Below, one piece after another: positions 50,196 to 60,939 of a stretch of 64,000 nucleotides of DNA. Under the pieces are notes generated by a model. It saw only the letters and a program-made list of their open reading frames with translations. It did no database searches and was not told the DNA's origin. The position numbers and the translations under genes were made by a program. The DNA is taken from contig JAYXKI010000005.1 in assembly GCA_037892935.1 (NCBI GenBank), positions 682,001 to 746,000 on the forward strand, given 5' to 3'. This DNA is from Phlebopus portentosus (taxonomy: Eukaryota; Basidiomycota; Agaricomycetes; Boletales; Boletinellaceae). Position 1 is the stretch's first letter; the number at the start of each line of letters is the position of its first letter.

Positions 50196-50639
50196 TCAAA
50201 AGATACCTGCGCTGGCTAATGGCGCAACACCTTCGGTAATCGAGAGTCTACAACTCGAGCTGGAGTCGGCACCCACATTAAAGCTCCGTCTGGACTTGGT
50301 TTCCGCGTCTAAACTCAAGCTCGCACGCTCATTCTCGTGTCCTCGGTCATGGTGATCGAGAGAGTGCCGGTTCGGAATCGGCGCATGACGTCCTTCGAGT
50401 CCATCAAGCCGGCGGAGTGTCCTCTGCTTAGCAGCTTCCGGTGTCCGTGGATTGTACAGAAATTGCAGGACGTCCGTCATCTTTGCTGTCTTCCGAGCTG
50501 AATAGATTGCAGACATTCTTCTCTGGTTTCTAATGTGGTCGCACTGTCTTCGACGAAATGGAGGGGATGTGCGTGAGGACGGAAGACCAAAGGACTTGAC
50601 GAAAGGGAAGATGCTAGTAGTAGTCGTACTCCGGTACAC
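50196..50639 (-). CDS. Small hypothetical protein
   Basis: An open frame of up to 147 residues. Internal ATGs begin MSAIYSARKT and MTDVLQFLYNPRTPEAAKQR; the latter start would give about 95 residues and looks more protein-like. The C-terminal half is Arg/His/Ser-rich (HSLDHHDRGHENERAS, SSSSCRLS). No family is recognised. It is kept because the TPEAAKQRTLRRLDGLE stretch has helical, non-random composition. Confidence 0.35.
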   Translation of the reverse strand: MYRSTTTTSIFPFVKSFGLPSSRTSPPFRRRQCDHIRNQRRMSAIYSARKTAKMTDVLQFLYNPRTPEAAKQRTLRRLDGLEGRHAPIPNRHSLDHHDRGHENERASLSLDAETKSRRSFNVGADSSSSCRLSITEGVAPLASAGIF

Positions 50640-51661
50640 GTAGCAATCTTCTCGCTCTTTCCTGACTCCTGTCTTTTATACCTACCCGAGGGACGAAAAC
50701 CAACCCGGCAGACATGTGCGGTCACACGTACACCCTCTGACATAAAATCTACTGCAAACAGGGGAAGGTTCTGGGCATCTTCGGACATATACTTGTTCAC
50801 GCAACGAAAACTGACGACTTCACGTTGCCTCCTGACGTCTTTCACCCTTTCGGAACTTAGTCTAGCTTCTATTTCAGGGACCTTTGAGTGTAAGATCATT
50901 CTGCGCGATAAGTCGGAGGGCTGGTGATAAAGGAAATACTGATTTATTGCGTCATTAACTGCGTGTCGGGCCTATCTATTCATACCTCTCTAGATAGACG
51001 CAGATCAACTGGAAGTATATTTCCTAATATGGCAGTAGATGACCTAGATAAGTCAGTGCATAGATGAAAAATATATAATCTTTTTATTACCTATGAAAGT
51101 CTTGTTCTAGATTCTCTAAGTCTATTATCTTGAAAGACAAAATCAGAAGCTCTTTGTCTATCTATAAGGTCTTCTTACTCATAGATCATCTGTTCAGAAC
51201 GTTCAAAAAAGTAGAACCAGATAATCTATTGTGATCTATGCAATGCACTCCAGATGATCTACTGTACAGTCATCTATTCCACTAGATGTGAATGAAGAAA
51301 TGGACTTCGTGTTCTCACAGATCCCCAGATTCCTGATTCCTCCTTAACCCTGAACCACCATGTCATGTCTTTGTGGTCCCAAGCATCTGCCACATTTATT
51401 TTTTAAATAGGATATAATGATTGATGATAGATGCACACCTGATACACTTTCTACTTGCTATGTCGCAGTCAATGGATGGGTTGAGCACATATGTGCCACT
51501 GCTATTGTTGACTGCGTCAAGAGCAAAGTAGGTCAGTAACAGACTGCAGCAGCTCTTCTTTTCATCAAAAAAAAAAAAAAAATCTTCCATCTCCCCTTGC
51601 TCTGTCCACGCATTTGCATACTCTCAAGTTTAGCCAACCCACGGTCCAACCTGTGTCTCAA
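50640..51661. other. AT-rich intergenic region with recurrent TAGAT/ATCTA words
   Basis: Bases of about 50960-51300 are markedly AT-rich and contain many short copies of AGATGATCT, ATAGATCATCT and related words in both orientations. The rest is ordinary. A 16-base poly-A run lies near 51568. No gene is supported. Confidence 0.45.
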
Positions 51662-51724
51662 GCCTAGCAAGTTCCTCCTCCACTTCCTCCAAACCCGCAT
51701 GCACATACACTCCAGCTCGCTGGT

Positions 51725-53130
51725 ATGGAGCGACGGCCAAAGCGCGGAGACGAGGACTATATCAAATGACCGGAGAATGCATCCATCTTGTTCCGTCGCG
51801 AGTGCTGCTTGCGAAAGAACGAGGCGGAGGCAGTGGCAGCGCAGGAGGGAGACCCGGTAATGCGACGACAGCGCAAAGCGGATCTTTCAAAAAAGACGAT
51901 CTCGCAACAATGGCGTTCGTTGTCTGCGGAAGAGCGCAAATACTGGGATGACTTGGCGAAACAAAGAAAGAAAGAAGGAGCACGAGGAGATGTACCCGTG
52001 CTACGACTATCAACCTAGCCGCTCCGATAAGAAAAAAGAAGGATGAGTCGACAGTGGGTGGGAAGGCGAAGAAGGAGAGGGAGGGCGGGGCAAGCGAGAT
52101 CGTATGAAGTCGACAAGTCGCATCCGCGTTACTGGTGCGCGAGCACGGAACAGCTCTGCGTGTTCGACAGCTAGCACAGTTAGCACGACGAGCGTGTCTT
52201 TGTCTGCGTCGACCGTGGACTCGGAGGACTTCAGCGAGCTCGATTCGATGTCCGGCGATGGATCGCTTTACGGCGCCTACGGGTATGCGAACGGGACTTG
52301 CGGAAGTGTACCCTATGTGGAGGTTGCGGATCTTACGGACTTCGATATGAGCGAATCCGAAGGACCTCATTCGCAAGGTCAGGCGCAGCCGCTCTCGCTT
52401 CCGCTGAGCTTTTCGATGTCTGGATCAGGCGGAAGTCTCGCAATCGACACCCGAAATGCGCTCGCGAGCTTCTCGCTGGAATCGGGTCCCGTCTCGTCAT
52501 CCTATTCGCACCATGGAGGACATGGGCATGGTCACGGTCATTCACTGTCTACGCAAATTTCAGCACAGACTGTGCAAAGCATTGTTCCGGGACCTCTTAG
52601 TTTCGTGCTCCCTCAGAGCCGTCGCTCAACAAGCGCTCTGGGAGCTCCGGCTCAACAAACGGACCTCTACCCACCAGCGCCTCCCGCGATCAAGCTTCCG
52701 CAGCTCCTGGAGACAAACATGGGCTCGAATAACAACTCCTTCTTGAGATCACCCGCGATGGAGAAAGCTAGTGCAGCGGGTGATCAACAGGCGCAAGTGA
52801 ATGGACACGTTGCAGCGCAGCAAAGAGGAGGCGAATACAACGCGATGAATACGTTCCAGTTCCCGAGTTCACATGCACAACCGCAGCAACCGATGGCTTT
52901 TGGTACGTAAGGGCAGGTACCCGATTTCTTGACTGCTGGCGGCGAGATGCAGGTGTGTAAATTTCGCGGCCAAACTTCCGTTTTTCGTCGTCGCTGACTC
53001 TCCAATCCCTAGCCCTAGCTAGCAGAATTCTATGTTCCACGTCTACGAAGAGCCGCCGACTGCGCGTCCACAACCTCGTGCCCTCACGCAACTCTCGTTC
53101 TCGAGGACGACTTTCCCTCTGGATCAATGA
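51725..53130 (+). pseudogene. HMG-box transcription factor gene with an interrupted HMG box
   Basis: The frame from 51725 (MERRPKRGDEDYIK) leads into a MATA_HMG-type box: PENASILFRRECC, then KKTISQQWRSLSAEERKYWD and KEHEEMYPCYDYQP. The box is broken. Codon 51767-51769 is TGA where relatives have Arg before PEN. An extra AAAG unit near 51972 shifts the frame before HEEMYP. A second in-frame TGA sits at 52044. After it, the same frame runs on through a Ser-rich acidic region (ASTVDSEDFSELDSMSGD) and a Gly/His run (HHGGHGHGHGHS), then to a last exon ending at 53130 (EEPPTARPQP, TTFPLDQ). HMG-box factors of this class bind and bend DNA and often control mating and development in basidiomycetes. 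The box lesions imply a null copy unless they are sequence errors. Confidence 0.7.
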
Positions 53131-53916
53131 CCTGCCTAATACGGGTCTCAGATAGTATTAATATTATTTTTGTTTTATCTGTATACAATAAATGCAGTAT
53201 TTATTTGCAATATATCCTAGCAGACCTTGAATTCTCTTCTTACATAACTTTCGGACGTTGAACGCTTTTACATAAGCCTGAGCAGGCTGAAAGATCTGAA
53301 CAGACACGAGTACTAGTCATTCAATTCATGTCCCTATATGATATAATCACACCTTTCCAATGGGTATGCTAGATTATCTTCATGAGACCTTGGCAGGTAA
53401 GCTGTAGTAGTGTGCCTTTGTCTGTCTGTGCTCGGATACATCTACATACATAACCTAGTAGTAGTACATGTCATTATAGGTTAAAATAGACTATCCGTTC
53501 ACATCTGCATAGCCCCCTTCTAGATGGACCCGACACGCGGTGATTGTTTGATGTCCAATCATCGGGAAACTCAATACGGAAGATTAAGTGTGTAAAGCAA
53601 GGCCAGAGAGATTTTCCTACTACACAAAAGAGGCCTATTGTATAGTGAATTTACAGATTATTAGTGGTAGGGGTATCGGTCAGAAAAAATATTAATGGAA
53701 GCTGACTTAAGTTAAGAAAGTACATATTCGAGAAAATAGCAAACCTCTCTTCACTCGCAAGATTCGCCATGAAAATCGAGTACCTCTTGTGCATGTTCTT
53801 TGCGTTTCTCTGACGCTCTTGGGTCTAAAGCCAAGTACGTAAAATCCAAGTCAGATGATCAATCGATCAATACAGCAGAAAAGAAAAGGAGATGGTAGTG
53901 GAATGAGAAAGGAAAG
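53131..53916. other. Intergenic, about 790 bases
   Basis: AT-rich, with no open frame I can support. It contains the 3' ends of the converging HMG-box and hypothetical genes. No repeat ends were recognised. Confidence 0.4.
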
Positions 53917-54557
53917 TTAAGACGTACTATGCAATGCGGTTTTATGGCTTTCAATCATGCACGCAGGGCGTGGTTCGTCGATGAACTGTACATGCTTAGG
54001 TGGGCTCCCATCAGACTTGGAATTGGAGTCTGGTGAAGGATGGAGTTTGGAGGAGGCGCGACGCCGGAACATTCGCTTGGGCGTCATGCATTCATTCACT
54101 TGCGTATCTGACGTGAAGTTTGGTAAGAGAGCTAAATCTCTGCGCACCGCACCGGGCTTACTGTGCATTGTCTCTGAGTCGAGGTCGTTCTCCTTAACCT
54201 CTTCTTCATCGTCCGTCCCAGCGTCCTCGTCACTACGGAAAAGGCTGATTTTCCCGAATCCTTCCTGAATCGCGTCTTCGTCATCCCCGGGGAACCTTGT
54301 GGGTTAGAGTGCGAGTCCGGCGCTACGTCATTGCTACCACCTTCGTCATTGGCGGTAATAGTTACATGCTCGCCGCTCCTCGTGACAACCATTTCTGAAT
54401 GCCAGTAACTTGGCGGACAGTCAGGGTGAGGTCTCGGTAGGTAGTAGGTTGAGTACTCGAATAGTGTGTAGTGAGGATAGGTTTGAACGGCTTGTTGTAT
54501 CGTTTGTGCTCTTCTTATCTCCTTTGCTTCCCTCTGTGGCCCTGAAACTTGGAGCAC
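53917..54557 (-). CDS. Hypothetical acidic/Ser-rich protein
   Basis: The start is at 54557 (MLQVSGPQREAKEIRRAQT). A conserved-looking N-terminal part follows (QAVQTYPHYTLFEYSTYYLP, then PDCPPSYWHSEMVV), then acidic and basic disordered stretches (DEDAGTDDEEEVKEND, MTPKRMFRRRASS) and a C-terminus HVQFIDEPRP at 53917. The two halves lie in different frames. They join smoothly (NPQGSPG to DDEDAIQEGFGKIS) only if one base is added in the CCCCGGGG run near 54290. No family is recognised. The PPxHVQFID tail resembles short motifs in other fungal disordered proteins. Confidence 0.55.
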
Positions 54558-54660
54558 ATCATTCTCTCTCTTTCAATTCACTCAAACATAAGAGGGAGAA
54601 TCGGCACGGATACTGACGTCATTCTCTCCTAATTTTGATCTCTGATCAATTCTTCTGTGG

Positions 54661-54690
54661 CTGTATCAGGCCGTATCTGGCCGTATCTGG
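54661..54690. repeat. Three-copy 10-bp tandem repeat
   Basis: CTGTATCAGG, CCGTATCTGG and CCGTATCTGG run in tandem with two mismatches, between two genes transcribed leftward. Its role is unknown. Confidence 0.6.
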
Positions 54691-54893
54691 AGCCTAATTT
54701 TTCAATATCGACCCAAACAAGGACAAATCTCGTAGGAGAGATCCAGTAATGAAGATAACATACAAAATATTAGACACCATAAGATCGAAGGGAATAATTT
54801 CACTATAAATGAAGTCAAATCCGCGAGCAAGGTAGGTAGAAGATTTGTCAAGAAAACGTCCAGAGATATGAATCTGATTTGATAGATCGAGTG

Positions 54894-56918
54894 CTATGTC
54901 ATCCTTCGTCGTCTTGAATCAGGGGCTGGAGGTCCTGGTCCAGGTATGGCTCCAGGTACGGGAGACGGTGCAAGTGGTTGTGGGTGCATTTGCGTCTGCA
55001 GTACGGATTCGTTGCGATTCAAATCCAAGTCGGATACGGTGTTTCCCATACCAACCATTCGTTCGATCGCCGCCTTTGCGAACCAGATACTTACAGTAAG
55101 TCTCGCGGAAAAGGTTAAATAAAAAGAAAGCACACACCTGGGCAGAGTCCCAATCAAGTTGCTCACTTACACGATTACCGTTCGACATTTGGGAAGTAGG
55201 AGGAAAAACATCATGATCCTTAGGTGGAGGGGCGGGTGCAGGCAAAGAATCCTCTCTCCTCGGAAACACATTCACGTTTCCATTCGTCTCGACTGGTGCA
55301 CTGCCATCCTGATTCTGGAAATTCGCGAATGATGGAGGTGTAGAATCGTTATCATCGTCTTCAACAGGCCCAGGACTCCTGAGCGACTCCAGAAAGTTCC
55401 TTTCACGCTCCCGATCTGCGCTGAATCGGCCCCTAGGAGTTGTCCCACCTCCGGTCTCCCCGTCCCAGCTTCCCGAGTCTCTATTTCTAGACTCGTCATC
55501 CATTTCGGTCGCGTGATATCTCCGCATTCGTCGACGATTCGCAAGACTGCTCTCGCCGACATTAATTGTATGCGAAGACGACATCGTGGATAAAGACCCC
55601 GTAGGCATATGTGCGGGATACATCGAATCATCAATATATCGTCCGCGTCGCTTTGAATTCTCCTTGTCCGTATCCGCATCGTTGATGCCGATCCCTATGC
55701 GCCCTCTCCGGTCGCGCGGCGTGCCGCCTGAGAGGAAACTCGGTGCACGGCGATGTCGGAGTGTATTTAAGGGACTGTTCACGTTGCCATTCGTCGAACT
55801 CCCTGGTGCCGAGACTGGCCTGAGATGTGCGGCAAGAGCGTCAAGTAATCGACGTATCGCGAGTTCTTGTGGGGATAGAGAGGGGGGAGGAGCGGTTAGG
55901 CTCAATGGGGGCCGCACACGTTGTGCCTGTGAATGCAGAACCAACAGCATTTGCTGAAGACGTGGGTGCTGATAACTCGATACTTCAGCTGCAGAGGGCA
56001 TTCCGGGTACAGATGTCGACGAGGAGAAAGATCCCCCAGGTCGCATAGCGAGCAGGCGAGCCTCGAGACGAGGTGCGATCGGTACAACGATTTTGTCTCG
56101 AAAGGCACGAAGCGCGATGGTGCGCACATCAATAGGCGACAGCGCAGCTGCACCGGGGGCCACATCGTTCGGGCTTGCGAGGTTAGTAGGACTCGCAGGA
56201 CGATGTGGTTTTGGCGTTCGATGCAAAGAGAGGAGCAAAGGATGCGTTTGTAATGGAATGAAAATCCCTTCCACATACGGGAGAACCTGGTCCCAGAAGA
56301 AAGTCCAGAGTTCAACCACTCGTGCGGGAAGCTTGTCGTCCTCGACACCCGCAAGCTTTGCGTTGAGCGTTGTCATGCCTCCGCCGATCAGTTCCGCAAC
56401 GTCTACTTCAAGCGTCGAGAGAGCCCGTGAGGGTCCGGCTGACATGACGACTTCGATGTGCCGTCGTACAAGGGCATTGAGGTCTTCACTGCTGGTCATT
56501 ATTGTAGTTGACAGACACATGCATAAAGAAACTGGACGATAACGCACATAGGGTACTGTAGTTGCTCGTGATTGAACAGAGGTAGAACATAGACATGTAA
56601 TTGCGTCCATGCGCCACCATCTGTTCCGCTCGTTATTCCTGCGTTCCCTCCATGTCCATGGACGAGTGCATGACCGAGAACGTGTCCATGTCCATGAGCG
56701 GAACCAGAGGCACCAGTTGCACCCGCGACCGCTGTCGGAAGAGTGAGTGGGCTCCCTGAAGTAAGAACCGCAGCAGTAGAACTTGAAAGTGCTCCCAGTG
56801 CCGTGCCGAGACGGAGCATCTCGCGTTGCACTAGCTTCGCGTCATATGTCCTATTTGCCGAGGTGAGGGCTGCCGCTGACGAGGACGCACCCTTTGATGA
56901 GTGGTATGGGTACGACAT
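54894..56918 (-). CDS. HbrB-domain protein, TORC2 subunit Bit61-like
   Basis: The start chosen is MSYPYHSSKGASSS at 56918; a longer in-frame extension to 57008 exists. The HbrB domain spans two main exons. WTQLHVYVLPLFNHEQLQ is spliced to TSSEDLNALVRRHIEVVMS, followed by VELWTFFWDQVLPYVEGIF, then RTIALRAFRDKIVVPI and LQQMLLVLHSQ. This matches the HbrB/Bit61/PRR5 family, a subunit of TOR complex 2 that controls the actin cytoskeleton, sphingolipid metabolism and hyphal growth. A Gly/His tract (HGHGHVLGHALVHGHGG) precedes the domain. The C-terminal half is disordered, ending across one intron in AAIERMVGMGNTVSD and a Pro-rich tail, stop at 54894. Length is about 650 residues. Confidence 0.85.
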
Positions 56919-57548
56919 CGTTGCGAGTTGTCGTCGCAGATCGCGAGCGGTGGACCGGACGGTGACGTGAAATGCAATGGAAGGGAAGAACAAGTTAGAC
57001 AATAGCACACGGAGCAGTGGGCATATGGGAGATGACAGTTGAACGAAATAAGCAGAAATAAATGATTAAGCAAATAAATAGATGGCTGGACGGCCAAGTC
57101 AAGGGATCATCGCTCACTGCCATCCAATGATGGGGATGGGCGGTGTCACGGGGGGAGATGGGCACTGGAAGACTTGGGCGACAGCGACGGAGATGGAGAT
57201 GCAGATGGATGCAGATGTAGCGGATGCGCGATCTGTCCAAGAACGAGAACGTAACGGAGACTCACCTTCGATGGGGATGCATGCATCTTAGATGCCGACG
57301 GCGGCGAGGCCATCCTTCCCGACGTTCTGCGATGTACGCCGCTCGAATAACAGAATGCCTTGTGGTCGTCCGACGTTTGTTTGTCCTTTGTGAGCTCAAT
57401 GTCTTTGTCTTGCTGATCTCGTCTGTGTCTGTGTCTGATGCGCTGATCGCCGGATCGCCGGCGGCCGGCTCGCAATATAATTTAATTTTACGAGCAATTA
57501 TATTTCAATTATCCACGTCTCTACATTCCCACAACGACTTAGACTACG
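56919..57548. promoter_or_regulatory. Divergent promoter region between the HbrB and DUF1349 genes
   Basis: About 630 bases separate the two start codons. GA/GAT-rich microsatellite-like patches lie at 57170-57220 and CTGTGT repeats near 57420. No coding sequence is supported. Confidence 0.45.
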
Positions 57549-58103
57549 ATGTCATCCATAATACAACTCAAAGCAAAAGCCATAACAGACTACTGGCGCA
57601 AACCTCCTTCGAGAGACGTGTTCGATGCGCCTAAGCACACGTCGCAGTTATCCTCCGATGCTTTCCACAAGGCAACTGTTACTGTTTCCGCCTCCTGGAC
57701 CCGTCTCTACGACCAAGGCGGCCTTATCATTCTTCTCCCAACCTCCGCTGGAGGAAAACGATTCTGGGTGAAGGCCGGGATAGAGTTCGTAGGTGGTCGT
57801 CCTAACCTTTCCGTCGTCACTGCACGGGAATGGGCGGATTGGAGTTTGCATCCTCTCGATGGTGACAGCGTAACAATCCAGATTGAGAGAGAGCCACCGT
57901 TGGAAAGCGGAAAGGGGTCGAGTCTATTTGTCTACGTCGTAAAGGACAATCAATGCGAGGAACTGCCGGTGAGGGAAGTAACATGGGCTTTTGAACAGGA
58001 AGGAGAAATCGAGGTTGGTGTTTACGCTGCACGGCCCACTAAACTGAAAGAGGGAGATGAGGATGAACTCGTTGTCAATTTCGGTGACATAGCTATCGGT
58101 TAG
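57549..58103 (+). CDS. DUF1349 family protein
   Basis: A single-exon gene of 184 residues, MSSIIQLKAKAITDYWRKPP to GDIAIG. The body (VSASWTRLYDQGGLIILLP, KRFWVKAGIEFVGGRP, LSVVTAREWADWSL, VTIQIEREP) matches the DUF1349 beta-sandwich fold, a concanavalin-like family sometimes annotated as a regulator of enolase. No signal peptide is seen, so it is probably cytosolic. Its biochemical role is not established. A degraded second copy lies 5.9 kb downstream at 63429. The start is supported by alignment of the two copies at MSS. Confidence 0.85.
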   Translation: MSSIIQLKAKAITDYWRKPPSRDVFDAPKHTSQLSSDAFHKATVTVSASWTRLYDQGGLIILLPTSAGGKRFWVKAGIEFVGGRPNLSVVTAREWADWSLHPLDGDSVTIQIEREPPLESGKGSSLFVYVVKDNQCEELPVREVTWAFEQEGEIEVGVYAARPTKLKEGDEDELVVNFGDIAIG

Positions 58104-58859
58104 ATATTTGGTGAATTCTCCTGACTAACTTTCTCTATTTCATCCGACTTACTTTCTACGGCAGACAGTCAGATCGAACGTAATAAATGAGCGAGACGTC
58201 TCGATCCCGGACACCAGAAGCACTTTAAATATACTCAAATGCTATTCCAAAGCCTCGTGTTTCGCATTCAAACGCATAGGCCCATCGCAAATAGTCATTC
58301 CAAGACTTCCAAAGACGTGCAGTATAAAAGTCCGTCTCACCAGCTACGCGATATCGGATAAAAGTTTACTAGAACCTGGCTCCAACGAACTTAGAGATCC
58401 TGCTTCTCGCTCCTTCTCTCCTATTTGGCTTTCTCGGAGCTCGAAGCCCATGTACTCCTGTAATCAAGCTATTTGTCCTGACTTCTTCGCGCGGGCGATA
58501 CATATACATGACTGGCGGGCCCTGTCTAGTTCGTTGTTTAGTCATCCACTATTTGGCAACGCATTCATTGAGCTAGCAGCAAACTCGAGCAAAGTTGATA
58601 CGTACAGGCTCACATAAGGCTTGACTGGCTGTTATTCTCGTTCTAGTATCCACTGTCAACAGTCGCGTTATGAAATCGAACGCTAATGAAGTCATGTTGT
58701 GTCAGGAAGACTGGAGATTTCGTGGAACTCAGTACTGACCATCCCTACGTTGTCTGGACCATGTATCAATATCCATTGGCCAGAGTATCCTAGAAAAATG
58801 CTCGAAGATCAACTTTCGCTGTACCTCTATAAAATTCGCTATTGAATCAGGTCATTAGC
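58104..58859. other. Intergenic with possible 3' exons of the kinase-like gene
   Basis: Leftward sequence near 58740-58800 could include a final kinase exon, but I cannot fix it. Nothing else is recognised. Confidence 0.3.
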
Positions 58860-60660
58860 AATAGGTCACCATTATACAAAAAGGAAATATGAAGAAGCGA
58901 TCGAGTCCGTACTCACTTCCATAGAGAGGATGACCTAGAAACCTGCGGGCTCTGTGATCGATTTCTTGCTTGGTAATGGGGTGAAAAGGATCATGGCCCA
59001 TAAAGCACATATTAAAAACAGTGACTCTGGTCAAGGATCGGTGCCTTTGGTGAGCAACGTCCTTCATCAGGATCCTTGACTCACCCAAGAGCCCACATGT
59101 CGCTAGAAAATCCTTGAAGATCATCTGCAAAACATTCAGGACCAAGATACGAAATCGTTCCAAACGCTCCCTTTTTCGATCTGTGATTACCCACAAACGT
59201 TGCACTGGTTAGACATCGCGGTCAGCAAAGTACCTCTGAACGCTTAAGCAGGGAATGGCACTTACAGACCAAAATCAGCGATTTTTACTTCAAAGGCTTT
59301 AGTCAGCATAATATTATCAGGCCTTACAAACGAATGTTAGACGTTAGGGATGCATTGAATCAGTCAATACTTGCTTTATATCACAGTGTGCGTAGCCATT
59401 ACTGTGTATATACATGAGCCCCGCGAGTATCTGACTGAAGATAAATAATAATCCGCAAATATGGATTCGACATTCGTATAGGTGTATGAACGCTCACGCG
59501 GTGAATCGTGCTGTAACAGCAGATGACAGACTTTGATTGTTATCGAAGAATGACCACATGTAACCGACGAGATCCGATCCATCTATATACTCCAGTTCAA
59601 TCGCAAGGTGTGTTGCCCCATCTAAGACGACGTTTTGATGACTATAGCATTTGATCTTATTATACCCATCAATAAAGGAAGAGCTGGATTACGTAGCAGC
59701 GGAGCGTACTATGTTCTTATGGTATCCCAAATGCTCTAGAACACGCCATTCTTGATCGGTATCCTGAGTCCTGGTTCGGCGAATACATTTGACTGCCCTG
59801 AAGTTATGTCCGCCTATCCGCTGGATTTTCTGTGAAGATAGAATGACAATTTTAACATAGGAAAGGAAACGCGCAGTTAAACAGCATATACATAGACTAC
59901 TCCGAAGGATCCCCTGCCCAATTCTTGTCTGTGATTCCAGTCAAGAGTTTCCAGGATTCCTCTGCCCGAGTTCCTTGTACCCCTACTAGAAGAACGGCCC
60001 TCTCGATAGGGGAACATCGATCGAAACGTAAGATTCGACAAAGCCTACAGAATGTCTGCCCTTAGACCGACTGTGCTTTATATGATCTCCAAAAGCTGGT
60101 TTGCGACAGGTAGGATAGGATACCTCAGTTCATATCGTCAATAAACCTGCAAAAGCAATTCTAGCTACCAATCTGTAGAATATGCAGTCCAGGTTGCTCT
60201 CGACTTGGAAGGACACTCAAAATAATAATATACCAAGCAGACGCGGAGCTTCCAGCAAAATGAGCAAAAGCAGGCCTTGATACCATTGTTGTATTAAGTT
60301 TGTCAATCTCAATCTTGGCCTGCAGATGTCTCGCACTAGGTTCTCCTTTCAAAGCACGATGGAATCGCGCAACACGAGAACCCAAGACCTTTCTTACTTG
60401 AAATTGGTAACTCCCAACTTACATTTTTGCAGGTGCGGCGACGACCCCAGCACGAGTATTTCTGTTTGTAAGGCTACTGGACAGTAGAAAGAATACAAGA
60501 GCTCTCGTAGACAAGAGACTTGGTAACCGCATGATCACAAGCAGCCTTCACAGGAAATACTACGGCTCCAATAGACGATACAGACGCGTAAGATTGCTGA
60601 ATAGATAGGAAAGGGAAACATCTCAGCTTACTTGAGAGCTCAGAACCCCGCGGCATGGAT
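58860..60660 (-). CDS. Divergent serine/threonine protein kinase
   Basis: Exons read leftward. A Ser/Arg-rich lead (MFPYREGRSSSRGTRN) is followed by TLDWNHRQELGRGSFGVVYV with the glycine-rich loop, FRAVKCI with the beta-3 lysine, and EWRVLEHLGYHKNIVRS. Then come ELEYIDGSDLVGYM and ILAGLMYIHSNGYAHCDIK, which splices to PDNIMLTKAFEVKIADFGL. GAFGTISYLGPECF and GFSSDMWALG give the P+1/APE region and the D-x-W of helix F. The catalytic loop is HCDIKPDN instead of HRDxKxxN, so this is a non-RD kinase, and APE is GPE. Catalytic Lys, Asp and DFG are kept, so activity is possible. Upstream exons (HRALKGEPSARHLQAKIEID; SELSSKLRCF) are tentative, as is the 3' end. The substrate is unknown. Confidence 0.6.
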
Positions 60661-60939
60661 CTGTGCTATTTGCAAATGAATCAGGAGCAAATTAAAGATT
60701 GAAGAACCATACCGGAAACATCTGGATTTTCTGTTTTCAGCCATTCGTGGCAGGGTTTACGGTCAACGGGTCATGAAAGACTGAGGACTCCAACCCTTAC
60801 CTTTAGAAAATGGGTTGCCTTAATGATACTTCAGAGGGGTGGACGGGGATGACAAGGAAAGCAATTAGCAATGATGAACAGCAATATAAGAGTCTCAACG
60901 GAGCATGGCGATTTCGGAGCTCGAGGTAAATGCCCGACC

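Noticed and set aside
52768..53127. 119-residue leftward frame
   Set aside because: It overlaps the 3' exons of the HMG-box gene and has no recognisable content.
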